This document shows, piece after piece, positions 1-5,691 of a stretch of DNA of 11,928 nt (positions within the stretch are counted from its first letter, which is position 1; every line of letters begins with the position of its first letter). The notes under the pieces are model-generated. The model searched no databases. It had not been told where the DNA came from and was given only the letters and a program-made list of their open reading frames with translations. The translations under genes and the position numbers were made by a program. Source of the stretch: Roseiarcus sp031367195 (lineage in GTDB: Bacteria; Pseudomonadota; Alphaproteobacteria; Rhizobiales; Beijerinckiaceae); the NCBI GenBank assembly GCA_031367195.1, contig JANLPL010000010.1:1-11928 (forward strand). Reading direction: 5' to 3'.

Positions 1-932
1 GGCAGCGTGAACTCGCCAACCACGGCGGGCGCGATGTCGGCCGCCTTCGCCTTGGCCAGGCCGCGCGCGTGTTGATCGTAGCTCAGCGGGTCGCCCTCGG
101 CGTCGCGCGCGAACAGGCCGTGCTCGGCCGTGCCGGGAGCCTCGATCAGCAACCAGCCGGCATTGGTGTAGCGCACGAGATAATCGAGGTCGATCGCGTC
201 GGCGTGCAGCAATTCATGCACGAGCGACAGCACAAACAACCCGTCCGTGCCCGGCCGCAGACCGATCCATTCGTCGGCTATTGCCGAATAGCCGGTGCGG
301 ATCGGGTTGACCGAGACGATCTTGGCGCCGCGCGCCTTCATCTTGCCCAGCCCGATCTTGATCGGGTTGGAATCATGATCCTCCGCAACGCCGAACATCA
401 GGAGATATTTGGCGCGGTCCCAATCGGGCTCGCCGAATTCCCAGAACGAGCCGCCGATGGTGTAGAGCCCGGCGGCCGCCATATTGACCGAGCAGAAGCC
501 GCCATGCGCGGCGAAATTCGGCGTGCCGAACTGCATCGCCCACCAACCCGTCAGCGATTGGCTCTGGTCGCGGCCGGTGAAGAAGGCGAGTTTCTTGGGG
601 TCCGTGCGGCGGATGTGGTCGAGCCGGGCTCGCGCGATCTCCATCGCCTCGTCCCATTCGATCTCGACGAATTCGCCCGATCCGCGCTCGCCTGCCCGCT
701 TCAGCGGTTTACGCAGTCTGGCGGGCGAATAATGCTGCATGATGCCCGACGCGCCCTTGCCGCACAGCACGCCCTTGTTGACGGGATGGTTCTTGTTGCC
801 CTCGATGTAGCGAATCTCGCCATCGCGGATATGCACTTTGATGCCGCAGCGGCACGCGCACATGTAGCAGGTGGAAAATTTGACCTCGTCCGCCACTTTC
901 GGCGACAGCTCGATCTCCGGCTCCCTGAACAT
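1..932 (-). CDS. soeA: Molybdopterin oxidoreductase, sulfite dehydrogenase SoeA-like, 5' part only
   Basis: This is the N-terminal 310 residues of a molybdenum-bis-MGD oxidoreductase; the gene continues past the left edge. Residues 20-31 (STCYMCACRCGI) carry a CxxCxxxC cluster (C22, C25, C29) completed by C57 in GVLCGKG, the [4Fe-4S] signature of the family. The stretch after C57 (KGASGIMQHYSPARLRKPLK) closely resembles SoeA, the cytoplasmic catalytic subunit that oxidises sulfite to sulfate in the SoeABC enzyme. No twin-arginine signal is visible, which fits a cytoplasmic location. The ATG follows a GGTGAGG stretch with short spacing; an in-frame GTG at 941 is an alternative. It lies 97 bp downstream of the DUF302 gene on the same strand, so co-transcription is plausible. 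Membership of the complex-iron-sulfur molybdoenzyme family is firm. The sulfite substrate is inferred from remembered similarity and from the neighbouring persulfide-sensor-like regulator; a related sulfur- or arsenic-compound oxidoreductase remains possible. Confidence 0.8.
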   Translation of the reverse strand, partial: MFREPEIELSPKVADEVKFSTCYMCACRCGIKVHIRDGEIRYIEGNKNHPVNKGVLCGKGASGIMQHYSPARLRKPLKRAGERGSGEFVEIEWDEAMEIARARLDHIRRTDPKKLAFFTGRDQSQSLTGWWAMQFGTPNFAAHGGFCSVNMAAAGLYTIGGSFWEFGEPDWDRAKYLLMFGVAEDHDSNPIKIGLGKMKARGAKIVSVNPIRTGYSAIADEWIGLRPGTDGLFVLSLVHELLHADAIDLDYLVRYTNAGWLLIEAPGTAEHGLFARDAEGDPLSYDQHARGLAKAKAADIAPAVVGEFTL

Positions 933-998
933 CCACCTCACCCATCGCCCGCGCGCCGCGCATGTTTATCACGTGAGGGCGATATGAGAAGTTCGTTT

Positions 999-1025
999 TG
1001 GCCGCATCGGGCGCGGATGCGGCCA
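999..1025 (-). other. Intercistronic hairpin between DUF302 gene and soeA
   Basis: The sequence TGGCCGCATC (999-1008) and its exact complement GATGCGGCCA (1016-1025) form a perfect 10-bp stem with a 7-nt loop, starting just after the DUF302 stop codon. On the minus strand the stem is followed by AAAACG, not a T-run, so it is not a standard intrinsic terminator for the DUF302 transcript. It could be an mRNA-stabilising or processing element that sets the ratio of DUF302 to soeA message. The role is inference; the structure is visible. Confidence 0.6.
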
Positions 1026-1029
1026 GGCC

Positions 1030-1416
1030 TCACGCCGCCGCCACCACTTTTTGCAGTTTTTCGCGCACGATAGCGGCGACGGCGTCGAGCGCGGGATTGC
1101 CGATCGCGCGCATCGGCGCCGACGGGTCGATGGCGGAAATTTCGATTTCGCCGTCGTCGCGCTGCTGCACCACGACATTGCACGGCAGCATGACGCCGAC
1201 CTTGTCCTCCGCTTGCAACGCCTGCAAGGCGAGGCCCGGATTGCAGGCGCCCAGGATGCGATAGGGCCGGAAATCCTGGCCGAGTTTCGCCTTCAGCGTG
1301 GCGGTGACGTCGATCTGCGTCAGTACGCCGAACCCTTCGGCCAGCAGCGCCGCCGTGACGCGGGCAATGGCGGCCTCGAAGCCGCCCTCGATCGTGCGCG
1401 AGATGTGATAGCTCAA
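1030..1416 (-). CDS. DUF302 domain protein, TTG start
   Basis: A 128-residue protein of the DUF302 family. The diagnostic blocks are FRPYRILGACNP (residues 49-60) and GVMLPCNVVV (74-83), with C58 and C79 as the only cysteines. The molecular function of DUF302 is not established; family members are small soluble proteins often found near redox and sulfur genes. The start is set at the TTG at 1416 because AAAGGAGA ends 6 nt upstream (GGAG at 1423-1426) and because the family begins at the equivalent of LSYHISRTIEGG. Reading from the upstream ATG at 1503 would add 29 residues with no family similarity. It is the first gene of a likely operon with soeA and is transcribed away from the arsR-type repressor, which probably controls it through the palindrome at 1542-1554. 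It has no signal peptide or membrane segment. Confidence 0.82.
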   Translation of the reverse strand: MSYHISRTIEGGFEAAIARVTAALLAEGFGVLTQIDVTATLKAKLGQDFRPYRILGACNPGLALQALQAEDKVGVMLPCNVVVQQRDDGEIEISAIDPSAPMRAIGNPALDAVAAIVREKLQKVVAAA

Positions 1417-1429
1417 GTTGGTCTCCTTT

Positions 1430-1463
1430 GAAACCTTCAGATCAGCGAAACCTTCAGATCGGC
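1430..1463. repeat. Tandem 17-bp repeat in the DUF302 leader
   Basis: Two adjacent copies, GAAACCTTCAGATCAGC (1430-1446) and GAAACCTTCAGATCGGC (1447-1463), differ at one base. They lie just upstream of the Shine-Dalgarno sequence of the DUF302 gene, inside its predicted untranslated leader. This may be a recent slippage duplication or a doubled regulatory site. No function can be assigned. Confidence 0.75.
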
Positions 1464-1527
1464 TTGCCGTCTGTTCGAAACCGGCGCGGGCGAGGCGTCG
1501 CATCAGCGCTCCGGGGCGGATTTGACC

Positions 1528-1555
1528 TATATATCAGCAAATGCTAAGTTAGCAA
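1528..1555 (-). promoter_or_regulatory. Candidate promoter of the DUF302-soeA operon
   Basis: On the minus strand, TTGCTA (1555-1550) and TATATA (1533-1528) are separated by 16 nt and form a plausible sigma-70-type promoter. Transcription would start near 1521, giving a leader of about 105 nt. The palindrome at 1542-1554 overlaps the -35 element and the spacer, so a bound repressor would block the promoter. The prediction is based on hexamer match only. Confidence 0.45.
1542..1554. promoter_or_regulatory. Candidate ArsR-family operator, perfect palindrome
   Basis: TGCTAA-G-TTAGCA is a perfect 13-bp inverted repeat ending 3 nt before the ATG of the arsR-type gene. It also lies over the candidate promoter of the divergent DUF302 gene. 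Dimeric ArsR-family repressors bind such AT-containing palindromes, so one site could give autoregulation and control of the sulfur operon together. Operator identity is inferred from position and symmetry. Confidence 0.6.
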
Positions 1556-1557
1556 GC

Positions 1558-1878
1558 ATGAAAATAGAGAAGCTGCAGAAGCAGGCTGAGGAAGCGGAAA
1601 GTCTGCTGAAGGCGATGGCCAGCCGGCCGCGTCTGATGATCCTGTGCGAGCTTTACGCCGGCGAGCGCACGGTGACCGAGCTGCAACATGCCGTCGGCCT
1701 CGCCATGTCCGCCGTGTCGCAACATCTGGCCAGGCTGCGCGAGGCCGAGATCGTCGCGACGCGGCGCGAATCGCAGACGATCTATTACTCGCTGTCGAGT
1801 TCCGCCGCGAAGGATGTCCTGTCGGCGCTATACGGAATTTTCTGTGGTCCGAAGACCAAACAAGGGAGCAAATCATAA
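1558..1878 (+). CDS. ArsR-family repressor, SqrR/BigR-like persulfide sensor candidate
   Basis: A 106-residue winged-helix repressor. The recognition helix region is VGLAMSAVSQHLARLREAEIV (about residues 46-66), followed by the wing ATRRESQTIYYSL (67-79). It lacks the metal-binding ELCVCDL motif of arsenic-sensing ArsR. It has two cysteines, C30 in LMILCEL and C96 in GIFCGPK, 66 residues apart. From memory, SqrR uses C41 and C107, the same spacing, to form a polysulfide bridge in response to sulfide-derived persulfides. Together with the divergent soeA this suggests a sulfide-responsive repressor; the exact inducer is inference. The ATG at 1558 is preferred because the family begins near here. 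A TTG at 1522 would add 12 residues. No Shine-Dalgarno precedes 1558, and a TTGACC at 1522-1527 with a weak -10 near 1545 would give an almost leaderless message. Confidence 0.85.
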   Translation: MKIEKLQKQAEEAESLLKAMASRPRLMILCELYAGERTVTELQHAVGLAMSAVSQHLARLREAEIVATRRESQTIYYSLSSSAAKDVLSALYGIFCGPKTKQGSKS

Positions 1879-1923
1879 CCCCGGATCGCGGCCGGAGATC
1901 TGGCTCTGCACGACACAGCCGGG

Positions 1924-1943
1924 CATTAACGATTCATTAACGA
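1924..1943. repeat. 9-bp direct repeat upstream of the repA promoter
   Basis: CATTAACGA occurs at 1924-1932 and again at 1935-1943, with a period of 11 bp, about one helical turn. It sits just upstream of the predicted -35 element of repA. It could be a binding site for the plasmid's own RepA/RepB or for a host factor. The function is unknown. Confidence 0.6.
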
Positions 1944-1951
1944 ACAATTTC

Positions 1952-1979
1952 TTGCCAAACGCGAGAATCGCCGTTTAAT
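1952..1979 (+). promoter_or_regulatory. Predicted repA(BC) operon promoter
   Basis: TTGCCA (1952-1957) and TTTAAT (1974-1979) each match the sigma-70 consensus at 5 of 6 bases with a 16-nt spacer. Transcription would start near 1986, about 40 nt before the repA start codon. The inverted repeats that follow immediately are suitably placed for autorepression, which in repABC plasmids is carried out by RepA with RepB. Confidence 0.6.
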
Positions 1980-1980
1980 G

Positions 1981-2024
1981 CCGAGACGGAATTTGTCCGT
2001 AAATACGTCAGGAAAGCGTCTCGG
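1981..2024. promoter_or_regulatory. Nested inverted repeats in the repA leader, candidate operator
   Basis: CCGAGACG (1981-1988) is an exact inverted copy of CGTCTCGG (2017-2024), spanning the region between the -10 element and the repA start codon. A smaller inverted repeat, ACGGA-ATTTG-TCCGT (1986-2000), partly overlaps the left arm. Mutually exclusive structures are therefore possible in the mRNA. The position fits an autoregulatory operator or a translational control element. A likely Shine-Dalgarno (AGGAAAG, 2010-2016) falls between the arms. Confidence 0.5.
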
Positions 2025-3227
2025 GTGCAGTTCCCCGCCACCATAGTGGAAACGCCGCTGGCGCGCATCGGCCGCCACGCCAAGGTCTTGTCGGCGCAGA
2101 TGCACGCGCTGTCGGCGAGCCTGTTTCCGCCCGCCTCGCGCAAGACCCTGCGGCCGTTCTCCTCGGGCGAGGCGGCGAAATTCCTCGGCGTGTCCGACGG
2201 TTATCTGCGCCAGCTCTCGCTCGACGGCCTGGGCCCCTGCCCTGCCCTCGCCGCCGGCGGCCGGCGCTCCTATGGCGCGAGCCAGATCACGCAATTGCGC
2301 GACTATCTCGCCGCCACGCGACCGCGCGAGGCGCTGGCGTTCCAGCCGCGCCGGCGCGCGGGCGAGAAATTGCAGATCATCGCGGTCGCCAACTTCAAGG
2401 GCGGCTCGGCCAAGACCACCACCGCGCTTTATCTGTCGCAGTTCCTCGCGCTGGAGGGCTTCCGCGTGCTGGCGATCGATCTCGATCCGCAAGCCTCGCT
2501 TTCCGGCATGTTCGGCCGCCAGCCGGAATTCGACGTCGGCGACAACGAGACGCTGTACGGCTCGCTGCGCTACGATTCCGACCGCCGGCCGATGCGCGAG
2601 ATCGCCCGCCCGACCTATTTCGAGGGCGTGTCGCTGGCGCCGGCCAATCTCGAACTGATGGAGTTCGAGCATCACACCCCGCGCGCGATGCTGGAGCGTT
2701 CGCATCGCGGCGAGGATCTGTTCTTCCGCCGCGTCGGCGCCGCGATCCGCGAGGTCGAGAACGATTTCGATTTTGTCGTGATCGACTGCCCGCCGCAGCT
2801 GGGCTATCTCACCATGGGCGCGCTCAATGCGGCGACCGCGCTGCTGGTGACGATCCATCCGCAGATGGTGGATGTCGCCAGCATGAGCCAGTTCCTGCTG
2901 ATGACCTCCGATGTGATGACGGTGATCGAGGACGCCGGCGGCAGGCTCGATTACGATTTTATCCGCTACGTGGTGACGCGGCACGACCCCAACGACGTGC
3001 CCGAGACGCAGATCGTGGCGCTGTTGCGCTCGCTGTTCGGCGCCGATGTCTTGAAGGCGACGGTGTGGCGCTCTACCGCGATCGCCAACGCCGGGCTGAC
3101 CAAGCAATCCCTGTACGAACTCGAAAAGGCCTCGGTCGGACGCGCGGCCTACGAGCGCGCGCTCGAATCGGTCAACGCCGCCAATCGCGAGGTTCTGGGT
3201 CTCCTGCAACGGGCGTGGGGACGATGA
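2025..3227 (+). CDS. repA: RepA, ParA-type partition ATPase of a repABC replicon
   Basis: A 400-residue RepA of normal family length. It is the partition ATPase that moves plasmid copies and, with RepB, represses its own operon. An N-terminal helix-turn-helix covers about residues 47-66 (SGEAAKFLGVSDGYLRQLSL). The deviant Walker A motif is KGGSAKTT (125-132). The A' motif is IDLDPQ (151-156), and FDFVVIDCPPQLG forms the Walker B region. The GTG start at 2025 is chosen because RepA proteins have conserved N-terminal residues like the HAKVLSAQMHALSASLFPP seen here and because AGGAAAG lies 8 nt upstream. The next in-frame ATG, at 2100, would remove that region. Its stop codon overlaps the repB start by 4 bp (ATGA), indicating translational coupling. 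The reading frame is intact. Confidence 0.95.
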   Translation: MQFPATIVETPLARIGRHAKVLSAQMHALSASLFPPASRKTLRPFSSGEAAKFLGVSDGYLRQLSLDGLGPCPALAAGGRRSYGASQITQLRDYLAATRPREALAFQPRRRAGEKLQIIAVANFKGGSAKTTTALYLSQFLALEGFRVLAIDLDPQASLSGMFGRQPEFDVGDNETLYGSLRYDSDRRPMREIARPTYFEGVSLAPANLELMEFEHHTPRAMLERSHRGEDLFFRRVGAAIREVENDFDFVVIDCPPQLGYLTMGALNAATALLVTIHPQMVDVASMSQFLLMTSDVMTVIEDAGGRLDYDFIRYVVTRHDPNDVPETQIVALLRSLFGADVLKATVWRSTAIANAGLTKQSLYELEKASVGRAAYERALESVNAANREVLGLLQRAWGR

Positions 3228-4207
3228 GCAAGCGCACCGACGCGATTCGTGGCCTGTTCGCGCAAACCCCCGCGTTGTCAGCTGACAACGCCGACAGCCG
3301 CCCCCGCGCCCCTTCCGGCCCGGTGCGCTCGATGCGCGACACTTTCTCCGGCGTCGAGCGCGAGAACGAGGATTTGCGCGCGCAGATCGCTCAAGCCGCG
3401 CAGGTGCTGGAGCTGGACCCGGAGCTGATCGACCCGTCCCCGTTCGCCGACCGTTTCGCCCATGACGACGATCCCGCCTTCGCCGCGCTCAAGGCCTCGC
3501 TGGAGGCGCGCGGCCAGGAGGTGCCCATCCTCGTGCGGGCGACCGGGGCGGGGCGCTTTCAGGCGGCCTACGGCCATCGCCGGCTGCGCGCCGCGCGCCA
3601 GCTCGGGCTGAAGGTCAAGGCGATCGTGCGCGCGCTGTCGGACGACGATCTCGTGGTCGCGCAGGGTCTGGAGAATTCCGCGCGCGAGGATCTCTCCTTC
3701 ATCGAGCGCGCTCTGTTCGCGTTGCGGCTGGAGGAGGCCGGCCGCGGCCGCGCGCTGATCGCACAGGCGCTCGCAATCGACAAAGCTGAGGCCTCCAAGC
3801 TCATCTCCGTGGCGCGCTGCGTGCCGCGCGAGATCGCGGTTTCGATCGGCAAGGCCGCCAAAGCCGGCCGGCCGCGCTGGCAGGCTTTCGCACAAGCGCT
3901 GAATACGCCGGCGGCGCTGAAACGCGTGCGCGCTTTGGTCGCCAGGCCGGATTTCGCGAGCGCCGCGCCCGACCAACGATTCGCGCGCGCCTTCGCCGCC
4001 GCCGCGCCCGAACGGGCAGGGCGCGCGGCCAGCGTGGTGCGGGTGCGGGGCGCCGATGGGTCCGAGCTGGCCGATATCAGCGCCTCCACGCGCGAAATCC
4101 GCGTGGCGCTGACGAATTCCCGCGGTCGAGGCTTCGCCGAGTTTCTGGCGCAGCGTCTGCCGCGGTTGTTGCAGGAGTTTGTCGAAACCGAAAGCGCGAC
4201 GGACTGA
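3224..4207 (+). CDS. repB: RepB, ParB-type centromere-binding protein of a repABC replicon
   Basis: A 327-residue RepB of usual length. It binds parS, cooperates with RepA in segregation and assists repression of the operon. The ParB/Spo0J N-terminal domain includes PILVRATGAGRFQAAYGHRR (about residues 101-120), with the GHRRLRAA box that corresponds to the nucleotide-binding motif of the family. The conserved ENSAREDLSFIERA block is at 150-163. A helix-turn-helix follows in ALAIDKAEASKLISVARCVP. The N-terminal MSKRTDAIRGLFAQ resembles typical RepB starts. The ATG at 3224 overlaps the repA stop; a longer frame opens inside repA but gives no family similarity. A parS palindrome is embedded in codons 17-23. 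Confidence 0.93.
   Translation: MSKRTDAIRGLFAQTPALSADNADSRPRAPSGPVRSMRDTFSGVERENEDLRAQIAQAAQVLELDPELIDPSPFADRFAHDDDPAFAALKASLEARGQEVPILVRATGAGRFQAAYGHRRLRAARQLGLKVKAIVRALSDDDLVVAQGLENSAREDLSFIERALFALRLEEAGRGRALIAQALAIDKAEASKLISVARCVPREIAVSIGKAAKAGRPRWQAFAQALNTPAALKRVRALVARPDFASAAPDQRFARAFAAAAPERAGRAASVVRVRGADGSELADISASTREIRVALTNSRGRGFAEFLAQRLPRLLQEFVETESATD
3273..3290. promoter_or_regulatory. parS: parS centromere site inside repB
   Basis: CGTTGTCAGCTGACAACG is a perfect 18-bp palindrome. Its inner 16 bp (3274-3289) fit the repABC parS pattern GTTNNNNGCNNNNAAC exactly. It lies about 50 bp into repB, so it is read through as protein. RepB should nucleate here. Centromere sites in repABC plasmids occur at several positions around the operon; no other perfect copy was noticed elsewhere in the window by eye. 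Confidence 0.88.
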
Positions 4208-4247
4208 AGCCGCCGCGAGCTATTCCAGGAGCATCCCCAGCAGAAGG

Positions 4248-4279
4248 AAAAGGCCCCCAAACGTCTCCGTTCGGAAGCC
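4248..4279 (-). terminator. Intrinsic terminator of the ctRNA with GAGA tetraloop
   Basis: On the minus strand the arms at 4279-4268 and 4263-4252 pair over all 12 positions, with three G-U wobbles and a GAGA (GNRA-type) loop, followed by TTTT. On the plus strand the three wobble positions become C-A mismatches, so the fold favours the antisense RNA. This is direct evidence for the direction of transcription. Confidence 0.85.
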
Positions 4280-4297
4280 TCTTCGCTCTGTGTGACA
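4248..4297 (-). ncRNA. Counter-transcribed RNA (ctRNA, incompatibility RNA) of the repABC module
   Basis: repABC replicons encode a short antisense RNA of about 50 nt between repB and repC that represses repC and causes incompatibility. This segment, antisense to the repB-repC gap, starts about 7 nt after an extended -10 on the minus strand and ends in a strong intrinsic terminator. Its predicted length is about 50 nt, the expected size. The start site is estimated from the promoter and could be off by a few bases. Because repC is broken, the RNA may no longer have a productive target here, but it could still act on a related intact plasmid. Confidence 0.8.
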
Positions 4298-4303
4298 ACC
4301 GAG

Positions 4304-4332
4304 AGAAGATCATTTCCGGGAATCGCTGTCAA
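4304..4332 (-). promoter_or_regulatory. ctRNA promoter
   Basis: On the minus strand a perfect TTGACA -35 (4332-4327) is followed after 17 nt by TCTTCT (4309-4304). This is a poor -10 hexamer, but it is preceded by TGA, which gives an extended -10 (TGn). Strong constitutive transcription of the ctRNA is expected for this replicon class. Confidence 0.65.
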
Positions 4333-4365
4333 GTTGGCGCGCTTTGGGGTTGGCGCGCTTTGGGG
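4333..4365. repeat. Perfect tandem 16-bp repeat upstream of the ctRNA promoter
   Basis: TTGGCGCGCTTTGGGG is present twice head to tail (4334-4349 and 4350-4365), with the preceding G at 4333 also matching the phase. It abuts the -35 box of the ctRNA promoter and lies in the leader of repC. It could be a recent duplication or could affect ctRNA output or repC leader folding. Confidence 0.8.
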
Positions 4366-4404
4366 CGAGCGATATTCTTTTGCCCGATGAAAAAAATGAC
4401 CTCG

Positions 4405-5166
4405 ATGTCTCTCGCCACGACGCACTTCGGGCGCCGGCCGCTTGCGCACGCCCAAATCGCCTCCCGCGCGGTCGCCACCGCGCGGGCGCCCGCCGCCAAA
4501 GCGCATAAATGGACCGTCTTCCGCGCGCTGTGCGCCGCGCGCGAGCGGCTTTGAGCGAGCGGGCGCTGGGCGTGCTCGACGCGCTGTTGAGTTTCCATCC
4601 CGAAACCGTGCTCAGCGGCGACGATCTCGTCGTGTTTCCCTCCAACGCGCATTTGAGCCTGCGCGCGCATCGCATGGCCGCCTCGACGCTGCGCCGGCAT
4701 CTCAGCGCGCTGGTGGAGGCCGGAATCGTGCTGCGGCGCGACAGTCCCAACGGCAAACGCTATGCCCGCAAGGGCAGGGACGGGGCGATCACGGCCGCGT
4801 TCGGCTTCGACCTGTCGCCGCTGGTGGCGCGGGCGCAGGAATTCGAGGCTTTGGCCGAAGACGTCCGCGCCGAGCGGGAGGCGTTGCGCCGCGCCCGCGA
4901 GCGGGTGACGCTGGCCCGGCGCGATCTCGCCAAGATGATCGCGGCGGGGCTGGAGCAGGGCGTCCCGCTGCCGGCGGGGGGCGATCTCGGCCCGAACTGG
5001 AGCGTCGTGCATCGCCGCTTCCGCGCCCTGGTGGAGGGATTGCCGCGAGCGCCGTCATTGGACGAGATCGAGGCGGCCGCGCAAGGCCCAGGCCAAAACC
5101 TTCGCGCCGGGGCCGATGCTGATGGCGCTGATCGACGCGCGCAATCGAGAAGAGAAGCGGGCGTGA
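4405..5166 (+). pseudogene. repC: repC replication initiator, frameshifted and internally deleted
   Basis: RepC is the replication initiator of repABC plasmids, usually about 400-440 residues. Three pieces remain. The start (MSLATTHFGRRPLAHAQIAS) reads to a TGA at 4552-4554 after ARERL. The N-terminal domain then continues in the -1 frame from LSERALGVLDALLSFHPE through NGKRYARKGRDG to LPRAPSLDEIEAAA, ending near 5075. Only the last residues (FAPGPMLMALIDARNREEKR) follow, back in the first frame, to the TGA at 5164. Repaired, the product would be about 253 residues, so roughly 150-180 residues of the C-terminal domain are missing. One extra T in the run at 4550-4552 would heal the first shift. 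The replication origin of these plasmids usually lies within repC and may be lost too. In-frame ATGs at 4387 and 4396 are alternative starts. I regard initiation from this gene as unlikely. Confidence 0.88.
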
Positions 5167-5302
5167 GCGGGCAGGGCCAACCGAAGGCGGAGGGTTGAGT
5201 TGACGCCGGGCGCGGTCGCAAGCGGCTTGATTGGCCTGGCCGCCGCGTTCCCGTCCGTCCGGCATATCGCCGCAATCGACTGGTCGAAGGTCGAAGTCGC
5301 GA

Positions 5303-5689
5303 TCAAGCGGCGCGCACGTCGGTTTTGCTGAAATCCCGGCCCTTGAACAACAAGGGCTCCTGCGTGAGGGCGGCGAGGGCGTAGGAGAAGCAGTCGCCGA
5401 AATTCAGCCCGGCGGGGTGGCGACCCTTGCCGAAGCGGCGCCAGGCGCGCCGCGCCTGATCGGCAAGTTCGGCATCCACCGCGACGATTTCGACGCCGGC
5501 CTTGTGCAGCCAAAGGTCGAGCTCGCCGCCCCCCGCTTCGCCCAGGCGCGTCTCGATGACCATCGCCGCCTCAAGCAGGGTGGCCGCCGAGATCAAACGG
5601 ACGGAGGCGTCGGCGATGCGCCGCTCGAACTCCGGCGCTTCGGGCTCGTCGAGCGCGATGGCGACAATCGCCGATGTGTCGATCACCAT
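5303..5689 (-). CDS. vapC: VapC-type PIN-domain ribonuclease toxin
   Basis: A 128-residue PIN-domain protein. It opens with MVIDTSAIVAIALDEPEA, which carries the first catalytic aspartate (D4), and has a conserved glutamate in SAATLLEAAMVIE and acidic residues in LNFGDCFSYALA and FKGRDF. These are the metal-binding carboxylates of VapC toxins, which cleave tRNA or rRNA and stop growth when free. The ATG at 5689 starts 2 nt after the stop of the antitoxin gene, the usual tight VapB-VapC arrangement. The length is normal and the frame open, so it looks functional. It lies just downstream of the broken replicon, in the opposite orientation. Confidence 0.92.
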   Translation of the reverse strand: MVIDTSAIVAIALDEPEAPEFERRIADASVRLISAATLLEAAMVIETRLGEAGGGELDLWLHKAGVEIVAVDAELADQARRAWRRFGKGRHPAGLNFGDCFSYALAALTQEPLLFKGRDFSKTDVRAA

Positions 5690-5691
5690 AG

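Noticed and set aside
969..976. TCACGTGA palindrome upstream of soeA as an operator
   Set aside because: Eight-base palindromes are expected by chance at this GC content, and nothing else links it to a regulator.
69..1073. 334-codon plus-strand open frame opposite soeA
   Set aside because: No recognisable motif; the opposite strand encodes an unambiguous iron-sulfur molybdoenzyme sequence.
1926..3209. Long minus-strand open frame of 427 codons opposite repA
   Set aside because: Low-complexity arginine/histidine-rich translation mirrors the GC-rich codons of repA, which has clear Walker motifs and family length. It is a shadow frame.
4545..4556. Programmed -1 frameshifting in repC
   Set aside because: The site CGG-CTT-TGA is not a typical slippery heptamer and the gene carries a second lesion, so mutation or sequence error is more economical.
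4509..5198. A short intact RepC of 229 residues starting at 4509
   Set aside because: The first 14 or so residues are out of frame with the RepC N-terminus that is encoded just upstream, and the last 40 residues are out of frame with the genuine RepC C-terminus that ends at 5166. It is a composite frame across lesions.
5199..5302. Possible small gene or terminator between repC and vapC
   Set aside because: Short open frames exist on both strands, but none has a credible start with ribosome site or a recognisable motif, and no stem with T-run was found.
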